Numbered from the stretch's first letter, positions 34,249 through 43,921 are shown. The stretch is 64,000 bases of DNA from Palleronia aestuarii (GCF_003253995.1 NZ_QKZL01000006.1:62001-126000); one strand, 5' to 3'. A program made the numbers and translations. The notes: generated by a model not told the origin, from the sequence alone.

Positions 34249-35547
34249 ATGTCGTTCTTCAACAAGCTCAAGTCGAAGCTCTTCAAGTCGTCCTCGAAGC
34301 TCGACGAGGGGCTCGACGCAATCGTGGAGGAGGGCGGCAGCGTCTCCGAAGGCGTGCCGGACGCGCCGGACCCGTTCCCCGCGCCCGCCGATCCCGTTCC
34401 GCCGCCAGCGCCGGAGGAGGTGCCGCAGCCCGACCCGCCCGCGGAGGCGCCGCAGCCCGGACGGCCGATCGAGCTGCCCCCGCAGGACCCGACGCCCGCC
34501 ACGCCGCCCCCCCCGCGCCCCGCCCCGGCCCCCGCGCCACGCGCCCCGGCCGCAGAGCCGGGGCCTCCCCCGGTCCAGCCGGGCCCGGCGGTGGAAGTGG
34601 ACCGGGTGATGCCGCCCGCACCCGAGGCGCAGCCAGAACCGGATGCGCCCTCCGAGGCGCGGGGCGGGCTTCTGTCGCGGCTCTTCGGGCGGCGCGAGGC
34701 GGGGCCGGAGATGCGCCGGGTCCTCGACGACGACATGATCGAGAGCCTCGAGGACCTGCTGATCACGGCCGATATGGGCGTGGATACCGCGGCGCGGGTG
34801 ACGGCCAACATCGCCGAGGGGCGGCTCGGCCGGCGGATGTCGAGCACGGAGATCAAGCGCCTCCTCGCCGCCGAGATCGCGCGGATCATGGAGCCGGTGG
34901 CGCGGCCGCTGCCGATCTATCCGCACCGCCCGCAGGTCGTCCTCGTCGTTGGGGTCAACGGATCGGGCAAGACCACGACGATCGGCAAGCTCGCCAGCCA
35001 GTTCCGCGCCGCCGGCAAGACGGTGGTGATCGCGGCCGGTGACACGTTCCGGGCCGCTGCGGTCGAGCAGCTCCAGATCTGGGGCGACCGGGCGGGCGTT
35101 CCGGTGATGACGGCGCCGCAGGGTTCCGACCCCGCGAGCCTCGCCTTCGACGCGATGACGAAGGCCGAGGCGCAGGGCGCGGACCTCCTGATGATCGACA
35201 CGGCCGGGCGGCTGCAGAATCGCGGCGACCTGATGGAGGAGCTCGCCAAGATCGTGCGCGTCATCCGCAAGAAGGATCCGACGGCGCCGCACAACACGGT
35301 GCTCGTCCTCGATGCGACGACGGGGCAGAACGCGCTTTCCCAGGTGGAGATCTTCCAGAAGCTCGCCGACGTGTCGGGCCTCGTCATGACGAAGCTCGAC
35401 GGGACGGCGCGGGGCGGCGTGCTGGTGGCGCTCGCCGACCGGTTCGGGCTGCCGATCCACGCCATCGGCGTGGGCGAGCAGATCGACGATCTCGCCCCGT
35501 TCGATCCCGAGGAATTCGCGGCCGCGCTGACCGGTCTCGAGACATGA
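34249..35547 (+). CDS. ftsY: FtsY, signal recognition particle receptor
   Basis: A 432-residue GTPase that docks SRP-ribosome complexes at the inner membrane. An N-terminal basic amphipathic helix (MSFFNKLKSKLFKSSSK) is followed by a long Pro/Glu/Ala-rich linker (about 30-130). The N domain and the G domain come next: G1 GVNGSGKTTT, G3 DTAGRLQN, G4 TKLDGTARGG. The Shine-Dalgarno GGGAGG lies 4-5 bp before ATG 34249; an in-frame GTG 3 bp upstream is less likely. It is followed 10 bp later by the yciB-like gene. Confidence 0.96.
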   Translation: MSFFNKLKSKLFKSSSKLDEGLDAIVEEGGSVSEGVPDAPDPFPAPADPVPPPAPEEVPQPDPPAEAPQPGRPIELPPQDPTPATPPPPRPAPAPAPRAPAAEPGPPPVQPGPAVEVDRVMPPAPEAQPEPDAPSEARGGLLSRLFGRREAGPEMRRVLDDDMIESLEDLLITADMGVDTAARVTANIAEGRLGRRMSSTEIKRLLAAEIARIMEPVARPLPIYPHRPQVVLVVGVNGSGKTTTIGKLASQFRAAGKTVVIAAGDTFRAAAVEQLQIWGDRAGVPVMTAPQGSDPASLAFDAMTKAEAQGADLLMIDTAGRLQNRGDLMEELAKIVRVIRKKDPTAPHNTVLVLDATTGQNALSQVEIFQKLADVSGLVMTKLDGTARGGVLVALADRFGLPIHAIGVGEQIDDLAPFDPEEFAAALTGLET

Positions 35548-35557
35548 GGACCGGACG

Positions 35558-36172
35558 ATGAACGACGGAGACGGCAAAGTGAGCGAACACAAGAACAAGG
35601 GCCTCGTCACGGCGCTCGAAATGGGGCCGATCGTGCTCTTCTTCGTGGCCTACCTGCTCTTGCGGGACCGGGTCTTCGTGATCGGCGGCACGGAATATTC
35701 GGGCTTCATCCTGATCACCGCGGGCTTCATCCCGGTCCTCGCGCTGTCGATGCTGGCGATCTGGCGGATCACCGGGACGCTCAGCCGGATGCAGGTGGCC
35801 ACGCTCGTGCTCGTCGTCGTCTTCGGCGGGCTGACCGTGTGGTTCAACGACGAGCGGTTCTTCAAGATGAAGCCCACGCTCATCTATCTGCTCTTCGGGG
35901 GCATCCTGCTCGTGGGGCTTTTGCGCGGGCAGAGCTACCTGCGGATGGTCATGGGCGAGCTCATACCGCTCGATCAGGCGGGATGGATGATCCTCACGCG
36001 GCGGTTTTGCGCGTTCTTCTTCGGGCTCGCTCTGCTCAACGAGGTCGTCTGGCGGACGATGTCGACCGATGCCTGGGTCAACTTCAAAACCTTCGGGCTC
36101 ACCGCCGCGATCTTCGTCTTCTTCATCGCCCAGGGCAAACTCTTCCGCGAGCACGGCAACGAGAAGGAGTGA
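35558..36172 (+). CDS. YciB/IspZ family inner membrane protein (septation protein A)
   Basis: A 204-residue protein with five to six hydrophobic helices. Family signatures are LEMGPIVLFFVAYLL, FKMKPTLIYLLFGGILLVGLL, LDQAGWMILTRRFCAFFFGLALLNEVVWR (read as LTRRFCAFFFGLALLNEVVWR shortened) and WVNFKTFGLTAAIFVFFIAQ. Members influence cell envelope and division. The gene follows ftsY by 10 bp, an arrangement I know from other Rhodobacteraceae. It converges with the PilZ gene, 5 bp between stops. Confidence 0.92.
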   Translation: MNDGDGKVSEHKNKGLVTALEMGPIVLFFVAYLLLRDRVFVIGGTEYSGFILITAGFIPVLALSMLAIWRITGTLSRMQVATLVLVVVFGGLTVWFNDERFFKMKPTLIYLLFGGILLVGLLRGQSYLRMVMGELIPLDQAGWMILTRRFCAFFFGLALLNEVVWRTMSTDAWVNFKTFGLTAAIFVFFIAQGKLFREHGNEKE

Positions 36173-36177
36173 GCGCC

Positions 36178-36501
36178 TCAGAGCGTGTTCATCAGCGGCG
36201 CTCCGCGGCCGCGGTCCGGGCCGCGATAGGCGCCCGAGGTGAGTTCGCGCAGGATGTCGAGCGACAGCTCCGGCTGGAACGAGAGCCCGTAGCTCGCCTT
36301 CCCGCGCCAGCGGATCGTGCCCGTGAAGGTGAGGCCCGAGACCATCAGCTTCAGGGTCTCGCCCTGTTTGCGGTCGATCTGCGCGCATTCGAGCTGCAAT
36401 CCGCCCTCGCTCACGTCGGAGACCGAGGCACGGATGGTTTCACCGTTCTCGATGACATGGACGCGGGCATCGGAGGGCCAGCGGCGGCTTCTCTTGAACA
36501 T
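36178..36501 (-). CDS. PilZ domain protein
   Basis: A 107-residue single-domain protein. The start MFKRSRRWPSDARVHV is followed by the PilZ pattern SVSDVSEGGLQLEC (D/N-x-S-x2-G) and ends TIRWRGKASYGLSFQPEL. The R-x3-R part of the c-di-GMP motif is only partly recognisable (KRSRRWPSDAR), so nucleotide binding is possible but not certain. The Shine-Dalgarno AGGAAAGGA precedes ATG 36501. It is divergent from metZ and its riboswitch. Confidence 0.85.
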   Translation of the reverse strand: MFKRSRRWPSDARVHVIENGETIRASVSDVSEGGLQLECAQIDRKQGETLKLMVSGLTFTGTIRWRGKASYGLSFQPELSLDILRELTSGAYRGPDRGRGAPLMNTL

Positions 36502-36600
36502 GATCCTTTCCTCGTCCTTGCGTGATTGGCATGGAGCGTAGAATCTTTCGGTTAAGAATTCCTGCATCGCGCCCCGCGGGCGCGGGCCGCGCCCTCGCGC

Positions 36601-36629
36601 TTGACGGACAGGGTCGGGGCGACTAGCAC
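36601..36629 (+). promoter_or_regulatory. Likely promoter of the SAM-II/metZ transcript
   Basis: TTGACG (36601-36606), 17-bp spacer and TAGCAC (36624-36629). The -35 is strong and the -10 weak. The predicted start, near 36636, coincides with the first stem of the SAM-II element, which supports the call. Confidence 0.5.
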
Positions 36630-36690
36630 GGGCTCCGTGGCGATTTGTGCACCGGATTGCGGGCCACGTTAAACAAGCCGCTAAAGAGGT
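36630..36690 (+). ncRNA. SAM-II riboswitch upstream of metZ
   Basis: The segment contains the hallmark blocks of the SAM-II aptamer in the right order: CTCCGTGGCGATTTG, then CCGGATTGCGGGCCACGTTA, then AAACAAGCCGCTAAAGAGG. The P1 stem pairs CGTGG (36636-36640) with CCACG (36664-36668), and the conserved GCTAAAGAGG at the end forms the pseudoknot. SAM-II elements control methionine genes of alphaproteobacteria by shutting off translation when SAM is high. Its place before metZ is exactly as expected. Confidence 0.93.
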
Positions 36691-36750
36691 CGGGACCGCA
36701 TGGCCTCCGGCTGACGATCGGTGGGGATACATGTGGAAAGGACCGCCCCC

Positions 36751-37950
36751 ATGAACGACGACTGGAACACCCGGACCCGCATGGTCCATGCCGGCATTCG
36801 GCGCAGCGGCTACGGCGAGGTGAGCGAGAGCATCTTCCTCACCCAGGGCTTCGTCTACGACACCGCCGAACAGGCCGCGGCGCGATTCGAGAGCCTCGGG
36901 CCCGACGAGTTCATCTATGCCCGCTACGGCAACCCTACCGTGGCGATGTTCGAGGAGCGGATCGCATCCCTCGAAGGCACGGAGGACGCCTTCGCGACGG
37001 CGAGCGGGATGGCGGCGGTCAACGGCGCGCTCACCTCCATGCTGAAGGCCGGGGACCACGTCGTGTCGTCCCGCGCGCTCTTCGGCTCGTGTCTCTACAT
37101 CCTCGAGGAGATCCTGACCCGCTACGGCGTGGAGGTGACCTTCGTCGACGGCACCGACCTCGGCGCCTGGGAGGCGGCGGTGCGGCCTGGCACGAAGGCC
37201 GTGTTCCTCGAGACGGTGTCCAATCCGACGCTCGAGGTGATCGACCTCCAGGGCGTGGCGCGGATCGCGCACGGGGTGGGTGCGAAGGTGATCGTCGACA
37301 ACGTCTTCGCCACGCCCGTCTTCTCGAAGGCGCTCGAGATGGGCGCCGACGTCGTCGTCTATTCGGCGACGAAGCATATCGACGGGCAGGGCCGGGCGCT
37401 CGGCGGCGTGATCCTCGGAACGCGGGAGTTCATCCGCAAGACGGTCGAGCCCTATCTCAAGCATACCGGCGGGGCGATGTCGCCCTTCACCGCCTGGATC
37501 ATGCTGAAGGGGATGGAGACGATCGACCTGCGCGTGCGGGCTCAGGCCGAGGGGGCGCAGAAGCTCGCGGAGGAGCTTTCCGGCCATCCCGCGCTGGGCA
37601 AGGTGATCTTTCCCGGGCTCGACGCCCATCCGCAGCGCGCGCTCGTCGAGGCGCAGATGGAGGGGCCGGGCACGGTGCTCGCCATGGAGATCCCCGGCGG
37701 GCAGGAGGCGGCGTTCCGCTTTCTCAACGCGCTGCAGCTCATCACCATCTCCAACAATCTCGGCGATGCGAAGTCGATCATCACCCATCCCGCGACGACC
37801 ACGCACCAGCGGCTGAGCGAGGAGCAGAGGTCGGTTCTCGGCATCACGCCGGGGCTCGTGCGGCTATCGGTCGGGCTCGAGGATCCGCGCGACCTGCTCG
37901 CCGACATCACGCGGGCGCTCGAAGGCCTGCGGCGGCAGGATGTGGCGTAA
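36751..37950 (+). CDS. metZ: O-succinylhomoserine sulfhydrylase MetZ
   Basis: A 399-residue PLP enzyme of the Cys/Met metabolism family that makes homocysteine from O-succinylhomoserine and sulfide. The PLP lysine is in YSATKHIDGQGR. Other signatures are IYARYGNPTV, ATASGMAAVNGALTSML, IVDNVFATP and NNLGDAKSIITHPATTTH (PLP enzyme tail motif). ATG 36751 has GGAAAGGA upstream and matches homologues; an in-frame GTG at 36721 is rejected. Expression is under the SAM-II riboswitch at 36630-36690. Confidence 0.95.
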   Translation: MNDDWNTRTRMVHAGIRRSGYGEVSESIFLTQGFVYDTAEQAAARFESLGPDEFIYARYGNPTVAMFEERIASLEGTEDAFATASGMAAVNGALTSMLKAGDHVVSSRALFGSCLYILEEILTRYGVEVTFVDGTDLGAWEAAVRPGTKAVFLETVSNPTLEVIDLQGVARIAHGVGAKVIVDNVFATPVFSKALEMGADVVVYSATKHIDGQGRALGGVILGTREFIRKTVEPYLKHTGGAMSPFTAWIMLKGMETIDLRVRAQAEGAQKLAEELSGHPALGKVIFPGLDAHPQRALVEAQMEGPGTVLAMEIPGGQEAAFRFLNALQLITISNNLGDAKSIITHPATTTHQRLSEEQRSVLGITPGLVRLSVGLEDPRDLLADITRALEGLRRQDVA

Positions 37951-38000
37951 GGCCCTGAACGAGGCTATGTTGGCGGGGCGTGGCGTCGATGGAGAGGCCG

Positions 38001-39101
<1,101 letters not shown>

Positions 39102-39163
39102 GACGGCGTCCGCGTCCTTTTCGGCACATGACAAGAGCGCGGTCCGCGTCTAGCGTCACGGGC

Positions 39164-39748
39164 ATGGCTGAATCGACCGACTGGACCTGCACCTGCGGTG
39201 CAACGAGCTTCACCGTGCGGGACGTTCCCGCCTCGGGGGCGCATATCGTGTGCTATTGCGAGGATTGCCGGGCCTTCGCGCGGCTGCGCGGCGCGGAGGA
39301 CGCGCTCGATGAAGCCGGCGGGACGCAGCTGTTCCAGACCGCGCCCGAAGTGGTGACGCTCCTGCGCGGGGCGGAACACCTGCGTTGCCTGCGCCTCACG
39401 CCGCGCGGGCCACTGCGCTGGTACGCGGATTGCTGCGGCGCGCCGGTGGCCAACACCGCCCCGCGGCGCGGAATTCCCTTCCTCAGCATGATGGGGGCGG
39501 GGTTCGCCGGGGACAGGCTCGGACGGCCGGTCGCGCGGATCTTCCGCCAATCGGCCACGGGGCGGGTGCCGCGGCCCTATGGCAGCCTCGTCGCGATGGT
39601 CGCGGGCGTGGGCCGGCGCGTGCTCACGTCCCGGCTTTCGGGCGGCTGGAAGAGCACGCCCTTCTTCGCGGAGGACGGCGCGCCGCTGAGCCCGCCCACC
39701 GAGCCGGCACCCGAGGCGCGCCGCGCCGCCTATTCCCGCCTGCCGTGA
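39164..39748 (+). CDS. DUF6151-like cysteine-rich protein
   Basis: A 194-residue soluble protein with CTCGATSF near the start, CYCEDCRAFARL at about residue 30 and YADCCGAPVANTAPRRGIPF in the middle, a likely zinc site similar to Gfa-like proteins. I place it in the DUF6151 group on these motifs; the function is unknown. It starts 62 bp after folE2 and overlaps trkH by 4 bp (GTGA), so it may be co-translated with the potassium transporter. Confidence 0.78.
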   Translation: MAESTDWTCTCGATSFTVRDVPASGAHIVCYCEDCRAFARLRGAEDALDEAGGTQLFQTAPEVVTLLRGAEHLRCLRLTPRGPLRWYADCCGAPVANTAPRRGIPFLSMMGAGFAGDRLGRPVARIFRQSATGRVPRPYGSLVAMVAGVGRRVLTSRLSGGWKSTPFFAEDGAPLSPPTEPAPEARRAAYSRLP

Positions 39749-41223
39749 CGGTCGCGGCGCGGCGGACCGTCCCGCTAATCGATCTCAGGCCCGTAGGCCA
39801 CGTCATCGGAATGCTCGCCGCCTGCCTCGGCCTGACGATGCTGGTGCCGATGGGGTTCGACATCCACGCGGGCAACGGGCACTGGCATGTCTTCCTCGCC
39901 ACGAGCGTGATCACCACGATGACGGGCGGGCTCACCGCGATCGCCTGCGCCAACGGGACGGCGGACCGGTTGTCGATCCAGCAGACCTTCTTGCTCACGA
40001 CCGGGGTCTGGGTGGCGCTTCCCGTCTTCGGCGCGCTGCCGTTCCTGTTCCAGCCGATCGGCGCGGACGTGACGGATGCGTTCTTCGAGGCGGTCTCGGG
40101 CGTGACGACGACGGGCTCCACCGTCTTCGCCGATCTCGAGGAGATGCCGGAGGGGATCCTCGTCTGGCGCTCGATGCTGCAATGGTTCGGCGGCATCGGG
40201 ATCATCATCGTGGCGATGGTCTTCCTGCCGGAGCTCCGCGTCGGCGGGATGCAGATCTTTCGCTCCGAAGCGTTCGACACGATGGGCAAGATCCTGCCCC
40301 GCGCGGCGCAGATCGCGAGCCAGATCAGCTGGATCTACGTCTGGCTGACCTTCACCTGTTTTTTGGGCTACCTGGCGCTCGGGATGGACCGGTTCGAGGC
40401 GGTGAACCATGCGCTCACCACCGTTTCCACGGGCGGGTTCTCCACCAGCGACGCCTCCTTCGGGGCGTTCCAGGGGGGGCCGGAATACCTGGCCTCGGTG
40501 TTCATGATCCTCGCGAGCCTGCCCTTCGTGCGTTACGTTCAGCTTCTCGCGGGGACGGCGCAACCGCTCTGGCGCGACGCCCAGATCCGCGCCTATCTCA
40601 TGGTGATCTCCGCCGCGACGCTGGTTCTCGCCTCGTTCGAGATCGCGGCGGACGAGGCGACGTTCGAGCCCGCGCTGCGGGAGGCGGTCTTCAACGTGAC
40701 CTCGATCATCTCGGGGACGGGCTTCGCCAGCGTCGACTACCAGCTCTGGGGCGCCTTCGCGATGGTGGTGTTCTTCTTCCTCGGGCTCATCGGCGGCTGC
40801 GCGGGATCGACCTGCTGCTCGATCAAGATCTTCCGCTACCAGATCCTGATGTCGGCGATCGCGGCGCAGATCCGGCGCATCCACACGCCCCACGGCCTCT
40901 TCGCGCCGCGTTTCGAGGATCGCCGGGTGAGCGACGACGTGCTCTCCTCCGTCATGGCGTTCTTCGTCCTCTTCATCGTGTCGCTGGGGCTTCTGGCCGT
41001 GGGCCTCGGCCTTACCGGGCTCGACGTCGTCACCTCGATCTCCGGCGCGGGAACGGCGATCGGCAATATCGGGCCGGGGCTCGGGCCGATCATCGGGCCG
41101 TCGGGTTATTTTGGGCCGATCAACGACACGGCGAAATGGCTCCTGATCGCGGGAATGATCTCGGGGCGGCTGGAGCTGATGGTGGTCTACGTGATCTTCA
41201 CGCGGAGCTTCTGGCGGGATTGA
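39745..41223 (+). CDS. trkH: TrkH family potassium uptake protein
   Basis: A 492-residue K+ channel-like transporter subunit with 10 or more helices. Four selectivity-filter-like loops are visible: SGVTTTGSTVF, TTVSTGGFSTSD, SIISGTGFASVDY and SGAGTAIGNIGPGLG. Also present are WRSMLQWFGGIGIIIVAMVFLPELRVGGM (read as MLQWFGGIGIIIVAM) and GGCAGSTCCSIKIFRYQIL, typical of TrkH. It works with cytoplasmic TrkA, not in this window. The start is GTG 39745, which overlaps the preceding stop codon; no ATG lies near enough to keep the N-terminus. Confidence 0.94.
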   Translation: MTVAARRTVPLIDLRPVGHVIGMLAACLGLTMLVPMGFDIHAGNGHWHVFLATSVITTMTGGLTAIACANGTADRLSIQQTFLLTTGVWVALPVFGALPFLFQPIGADVTDAFFEAVSGVTTTGSTVFADLEEMPEGILVWRSMLQWFGGIGIIIVAMVFLPELRVGGMQIFRSEAFDTMGKILPRAAQIASQISWIYVWLTFTCFLGYLALGMDRFEAVNHALTTVSTGGFSTSDASFGAFQGGPEYLASVFMILASLPFVRYVQLLAGTAQPLWRDAQIRAYLMVISAATLVLASFEIAADEATFEPALREAVFNVTSIISGTGFASVDYQLWGAFAMVVFFFLGLIGGCAGSTCCSIKIFRYQILMSAIAAQIRRIHTPHGLFAPRFEDRRVSDDVLSSVMAFFVLFIVSLGLLAVGLGLTGLDVVTSISGAGTAIGNIGPGLGPIIGPSGYFGPINDTAKWLLIAGMISGRLELMVVYVIFTRSFWRD

Positions 41224-41233
41224 GCGCCGCGGC

Positions 41234-41254
41234 GTCCCGGGCTCGACCCGGGAC
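41234..41254. repeat. 21-bp palindromic element, variant copy 5
   Basis: Arms GTCCCGGG and CCCGGGAC around CTCGA, 10 bp after the trkH stop. It pairs with copy 6, 17 bp downstream. Confidence 0.78.
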
Positions 41255-41271
41255 CTCGGACGATCGGCGGG

Positions 41272-41292
41272 GCCCCGGATCAGGTCCGGGGC
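41272..41292. repeat. 21-bp palindromic element, copy 6 (holds a stop codon)
   Basis: Arms GCCCCGGA and TCCGGGGC around TCAGG, identical to copy 1 in bchB. The TGA stop of the leftward P1 peptidase gene (41280-41282) lies inside it. Confidence 0.9.
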
Positions 41293-42293
41293 GGCGCGAG
41301 GCGGTGGCCCCAGCGTTCCGACCAGGCGGGTGCGGCGTCGCCGGGATGCGGGCTCGCCCGGAAGACGGCCCGGGCGATGGCGCGGGCGAGGCAGATCGCC
41401 GCCGCGTGGCCGAGCGCGAGGAAGGCGGCCGGGTCGGGATCGGAGCCGCGCCCGGTCGCGGCGGCGAAGACGAGATCGCCGTCGAAGGGCGTGTGGGCGG
41501 GCAGGATGGCGCGCGCCATCCCGTCATGGGCGACGATCGCCAGCCGCTCCGCGCGTGCCGGAGAGAGCGCGGCATCCGTGGCGACGATCGCGATGGTGGT
41601 GTTGGCGCCCTTGACGAGCGGACCCGTCGCGGCGGGGGCGCGGTCGGGCGGCCCGAGCCCGCCGAACTCGCCGTCGATCTCGAAGGGCGCGGCCCAGAAC
41701 CGGCCGGTCTCGGGGCAGGCGACGCTGCCCACGGGGTTCGCGGCCACGAGCGCGCCGACATGGGTGCCGTCAGGCAGGCGAAGGGACGCGGTGCCGATCC
41801 CGCCCTTGAGCCGCCCCGCCACGGCGCCCGTGCCCGCGCCGACCGAGCCCTCCCGCACCACGGAACCGGCGGCCTCGAGGGCGCGGCGTCCGAGCGCGGG
41901 ATAGGGATTTTCCGTCCAGCCGTGTTCGCCGCCCCCGGCGAGATCGAAGAGGATCGCCGCGGGGACGATCGGAACGCAGTGCCCGGCCGCCTCGAAGCCG
42001 CGGCCGCGCGCTTTCAGGGCGGACATGACCCCGTCGGCGGCGGCGAGGCCGAAGGCCGACCCGCCCGAGAGGACGAGCGCGTCCACGCGGTCGACGAGCG
42101 TGCCCGGGCGCAGGAGGTCCGTCTCCCGCGTGCCCGGCGCCGCACCCATGACGTGCACGCCGGCGCTCATCGGTGCGTCCGGCAGAAGCACGGTGACGCC
42201 GGACCTGAGCGTCGCATCCTCCGCCTGGCCCACGGCGAGCCCCGCGACATCGGTGATCGCGTTCCGCGCGCCCGGTCGCCACTCCTCGTTCAT
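41280..42293 (-). CDS. P1 family peptidase (DmpA/NylC-like N-terminal nucleophile hydrolase)
   Basis: A 337-residue enzyme of the DmpA/OAT family. It opens WRPGARNAITDVAGLAVGQ and contains GVTVLLPD, LVLSGGSAFGLAAADGVM and the autocleavage site GAN231-T232TIAIVATD, where the new N-terminal Thr would be the nucleophile as in NylC. Such enzymes cleave D-aminopeptides, beta-peptides or amides; the substrate here is unknown. The last three to four residues and the stop codon are supplied by palindrome copy 6, so the C-terminus has probably been altered by that element. Confidence 0.9.
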   Translation of the reverse strand: MNEEWRPGARNAITDVAGLAVGQAEDATLRSGVTVLLPDAPMSAGVHVMGAAPGTRETDLLRPGTLVDRVDALVLSGGSAFGLAAADGVMSALKARGRGFEAAGHCVPIVPAAILFDLAGGGEHGWTENPYPALGRRALEAAGSVVREGSVGAGTGAVAGRLKGGIGTASLRLPDGTHVGALVAANPVGSVACPETGRFWAAPFEIDGEFGGLGPPDRAPAATGPLVKGANTTIAIVATDAALSPARAERLAIVAHDGMARAILPAHTPFDGDLVFAAATGRGSDPDPAAFLALGHAAAICLARAIARAVFRASPHPGDAAPAWSERWGHRLAPPRT

Positions 42294-42409
42294 CGCGTGC
42301 TCCCTCCTGACGCGCCGTCGATCGTGGCCGCGCGGCCCGTCGCGCGCAACCCGGGAACCCGATCGCGACCGTGGCCGTAGGACGCGAGGCGGGATCGGGG
42401 TGAGGGAAG

Positions 42410-42826
42410 ATGGGCGTGGAGACGGGATTTGTCGGCAGCGTGGTGCTGCCCGCGCTGGCGCTGACGACGCTGGTGCTTCTCGTCGCGTGGAGCGCGGTGC
42501 CGCGGGGGACGCGGTCGCAGGCGCGGCTCGCCCTCGGCGTCGTCCTCGCGGCGGGGGCGGGGCTGCTCGCGGGCGCGGTGCTCTTCGGGGCCCTTTATGC
42601 GGGACGGGTGCCCGATGCGGCCGGATGGCTCGCCGCCGCGCCGTTCCGCGTGAGCTTCTATTTCCTTGGGCGCTCGGCGATGGCGGCCCTCCTCTGGGCC
42701 CCGATCCTCGCGCTCTGGTGGCTCGTCGCGGCGCAGGCGGTGGAGCGGCGGCGCGGGGAGGACCGGATGCGGGCGGGACGCGGGGTCAGGTCCAGACCCC
42801 CTCCGCCGCCTGACGGATCGCGGTGA
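42410..42826 (+). CDS. Small membrane protein of unknown function
   Basis: A 138-residue protein with three hydrophobic helices (SVVLPALALTTLVLLVAW, LALGVVLAAGAGLLAGAVLFG, MAALLWAPILALWWLVAAQ) and a basic Pro/Arg-rich tail. A Shine-Dalgarno (AGGGAAG) precedes ATG 42410. It overlaps the 3' end of rpe tail to tail by 41 bp. I do not recognise a family; the regular helices and good start context support a real gene. Confidence 0.65.
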   Translation: MGVETGFVGSVVLPALALTTLVLLVAWSAVPRGTRSQARLALGVVLAAGAGLLAGAVLFGALYAGRVPDAAGWLAAAPFRVSFYFLGRSAMAALLWAPILALWWLVAAQAVERRRGEDRMRAGRGVRSRPPPPPDGSR

Positions 42827-43463
42827 TGTTGGCGGCGTAGACCTCCGGCATCCGCGCGCTGCCGCCCCGGAACACGGCCGATCCCGCGACGAGCACGTCG
42901 GCACCGGCCCGTGCCGCGCCGGGCGCGGTCGAGGCGTCGATGCCGCCATCGACCTCGATATGGATGGGACGGTCGCCGATCATCGCGCGCAAGGCGGCGA
43001 TCTTCGGGCTGACATCGAGGAAGCGCTGCCCGCCGAAGCCGGGATTGACGGTCATGACGCAGACGAGATCGACGAGGTCGATCACGGGCGCTACCGCCTC
43101 GACGGGCGTGCCGGGATTGAGCGCCACGCCCGGACGCATCCCGGCATCGCGGATCGTCTGCAGCGTGCGGTGGATATGGGGTCCGGCCTCCACGTGCGCG
43201 GTCAGGATGTCGGCGCCGGCCTCCGCGAAGGCGGTGACGAAGGGATCGACGGGCGCGATCATCAGGTGGACGTCGAGCAGCCCCCGGACATGCGGGCGGA
43301 TCGCCTTCACGGTCGCGGGCCCGAAGGTGAGGTTCGGCACGAAATGCCCGTCCATCACGTCGACATGGATCCAGTCGGCCCCCGCGCCTTCCACCGCGCG
43401 GCATTCCTCGCCGAACGCTGCGAAATCGGCGGCGAGGATCGAGGGGGCGATGAGGACGGGCAT
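42786..43463 (-). CDS. rpe: Ribulose-phosphate 3-epimerase
   Basis: A 225-residue TIM-barrel enzyme that interconverts ribulose 5-phosphate and xylulose 5-phosphate in the pentose phosphate and Calvin pathways. Metal and catalytic residues lie in APSILAADFA, WIHVDVMDGHFVPNLTFGP (HVDVMDG), LDVHLMIA, VMTVNPGFGGQRF and IEVDGGID. No cbb genes are nearby, so this looks like the housekeeping copy. Confidence 0.96.
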   Translation of the reverse strand: MPVLIAPSILAADFAAFGEECRAVEGAGADWIHVDVMDGHFVPNLTFGPATVKAIRPHVRGLLDVHLMIAPVDPFVTAFAEAGADILTAHVEAGPHIHRTLQTIRDAGMRPGVALNPGTPVEAVAPVIDLVDLVCVMTVNPGFGGQRFLDVSPKIAALRAMIGDRPIHIEVDGGIDASTAPGAARAGADVLVAGSAVFRGGSARMPEVYAANITAIRQAAEGVWT

Positions 43464-43564
43464 GGCGGTCTCTCCCTTTGGCGGACGCGACGGGGGTAGT
43501 CGATGGCGCGGGGTTTGTTAAGTCCGGAGGGTGGCATCGGCCCCGTCCGCTGCGGGATCGAAGT

Positions 43565-43921
43565 TCACGCGTAGCCGAAGGCCCGGTTGAGCGCCCCGGC
43601 CCGCCGATCGATGACGTCCAGTTGCCAGGGAGCGAGCTCATCGCGCCAGCGCTGATCGTCGAAGATGGCCCGTCCGCGACGGTCGTAGAGGCTCTGGTTG
43701 CGCTTGACGACCAGCTTCGCCGGACCCTCGCCCCGTCCCTGTCCCGCGATCAGGGAGAGGGTGCCGAAGTTTCCCGCGAACACATGGTGCCCGTGCCGCC
43801 GATACGCCGCCATCCCGGCCTCGAATGTCAGGCCCATCCGGTCGCAGAGCCTTCTCAGGACCGCGCCGGGATCGGCGACGATGGCCACGCGCCTGTACAT
43901 GGCCCTCGCGAGTAGCGGCAA
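43565..43921 (-). pseudogene. Sulfotransferase-like remnant (C-terminal part only)
   Basis: The 118-residue frame matches only the C-terminal third of bacterial sulfotransferase-family proteins: VADPGAVLRRLCDRMGLTFEAGM, then HHVFAGN and a closing DDQRWRDELAPWQLDVIDRRAGALNRAFGYA (given in parts: DDQRWRDELAPW, RRAGALNRAFGYA). The PAPS-binding P-loop that should start the protein is absent, and the DNA upstream towards pxpA (77 bp gap) shows no other piece of it. It is most likely a truncated pseudogene, though a small expressed protein is not excluded. Confidence 0.6.

Noticed and set aside
36721..36750. GTG 36721 as metZ start
   Set aside because: No ribosome site, and homologues begin at the MNDDW-like position encoded from ATG 36751.
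42782..42800. GGGGTC/GACCCC hairpin at the end of rpe as a seventh palindrome copy
   Set aside because: The arms are shorter, the sequence differs from the family, and it is explained by rpe coding sequence.
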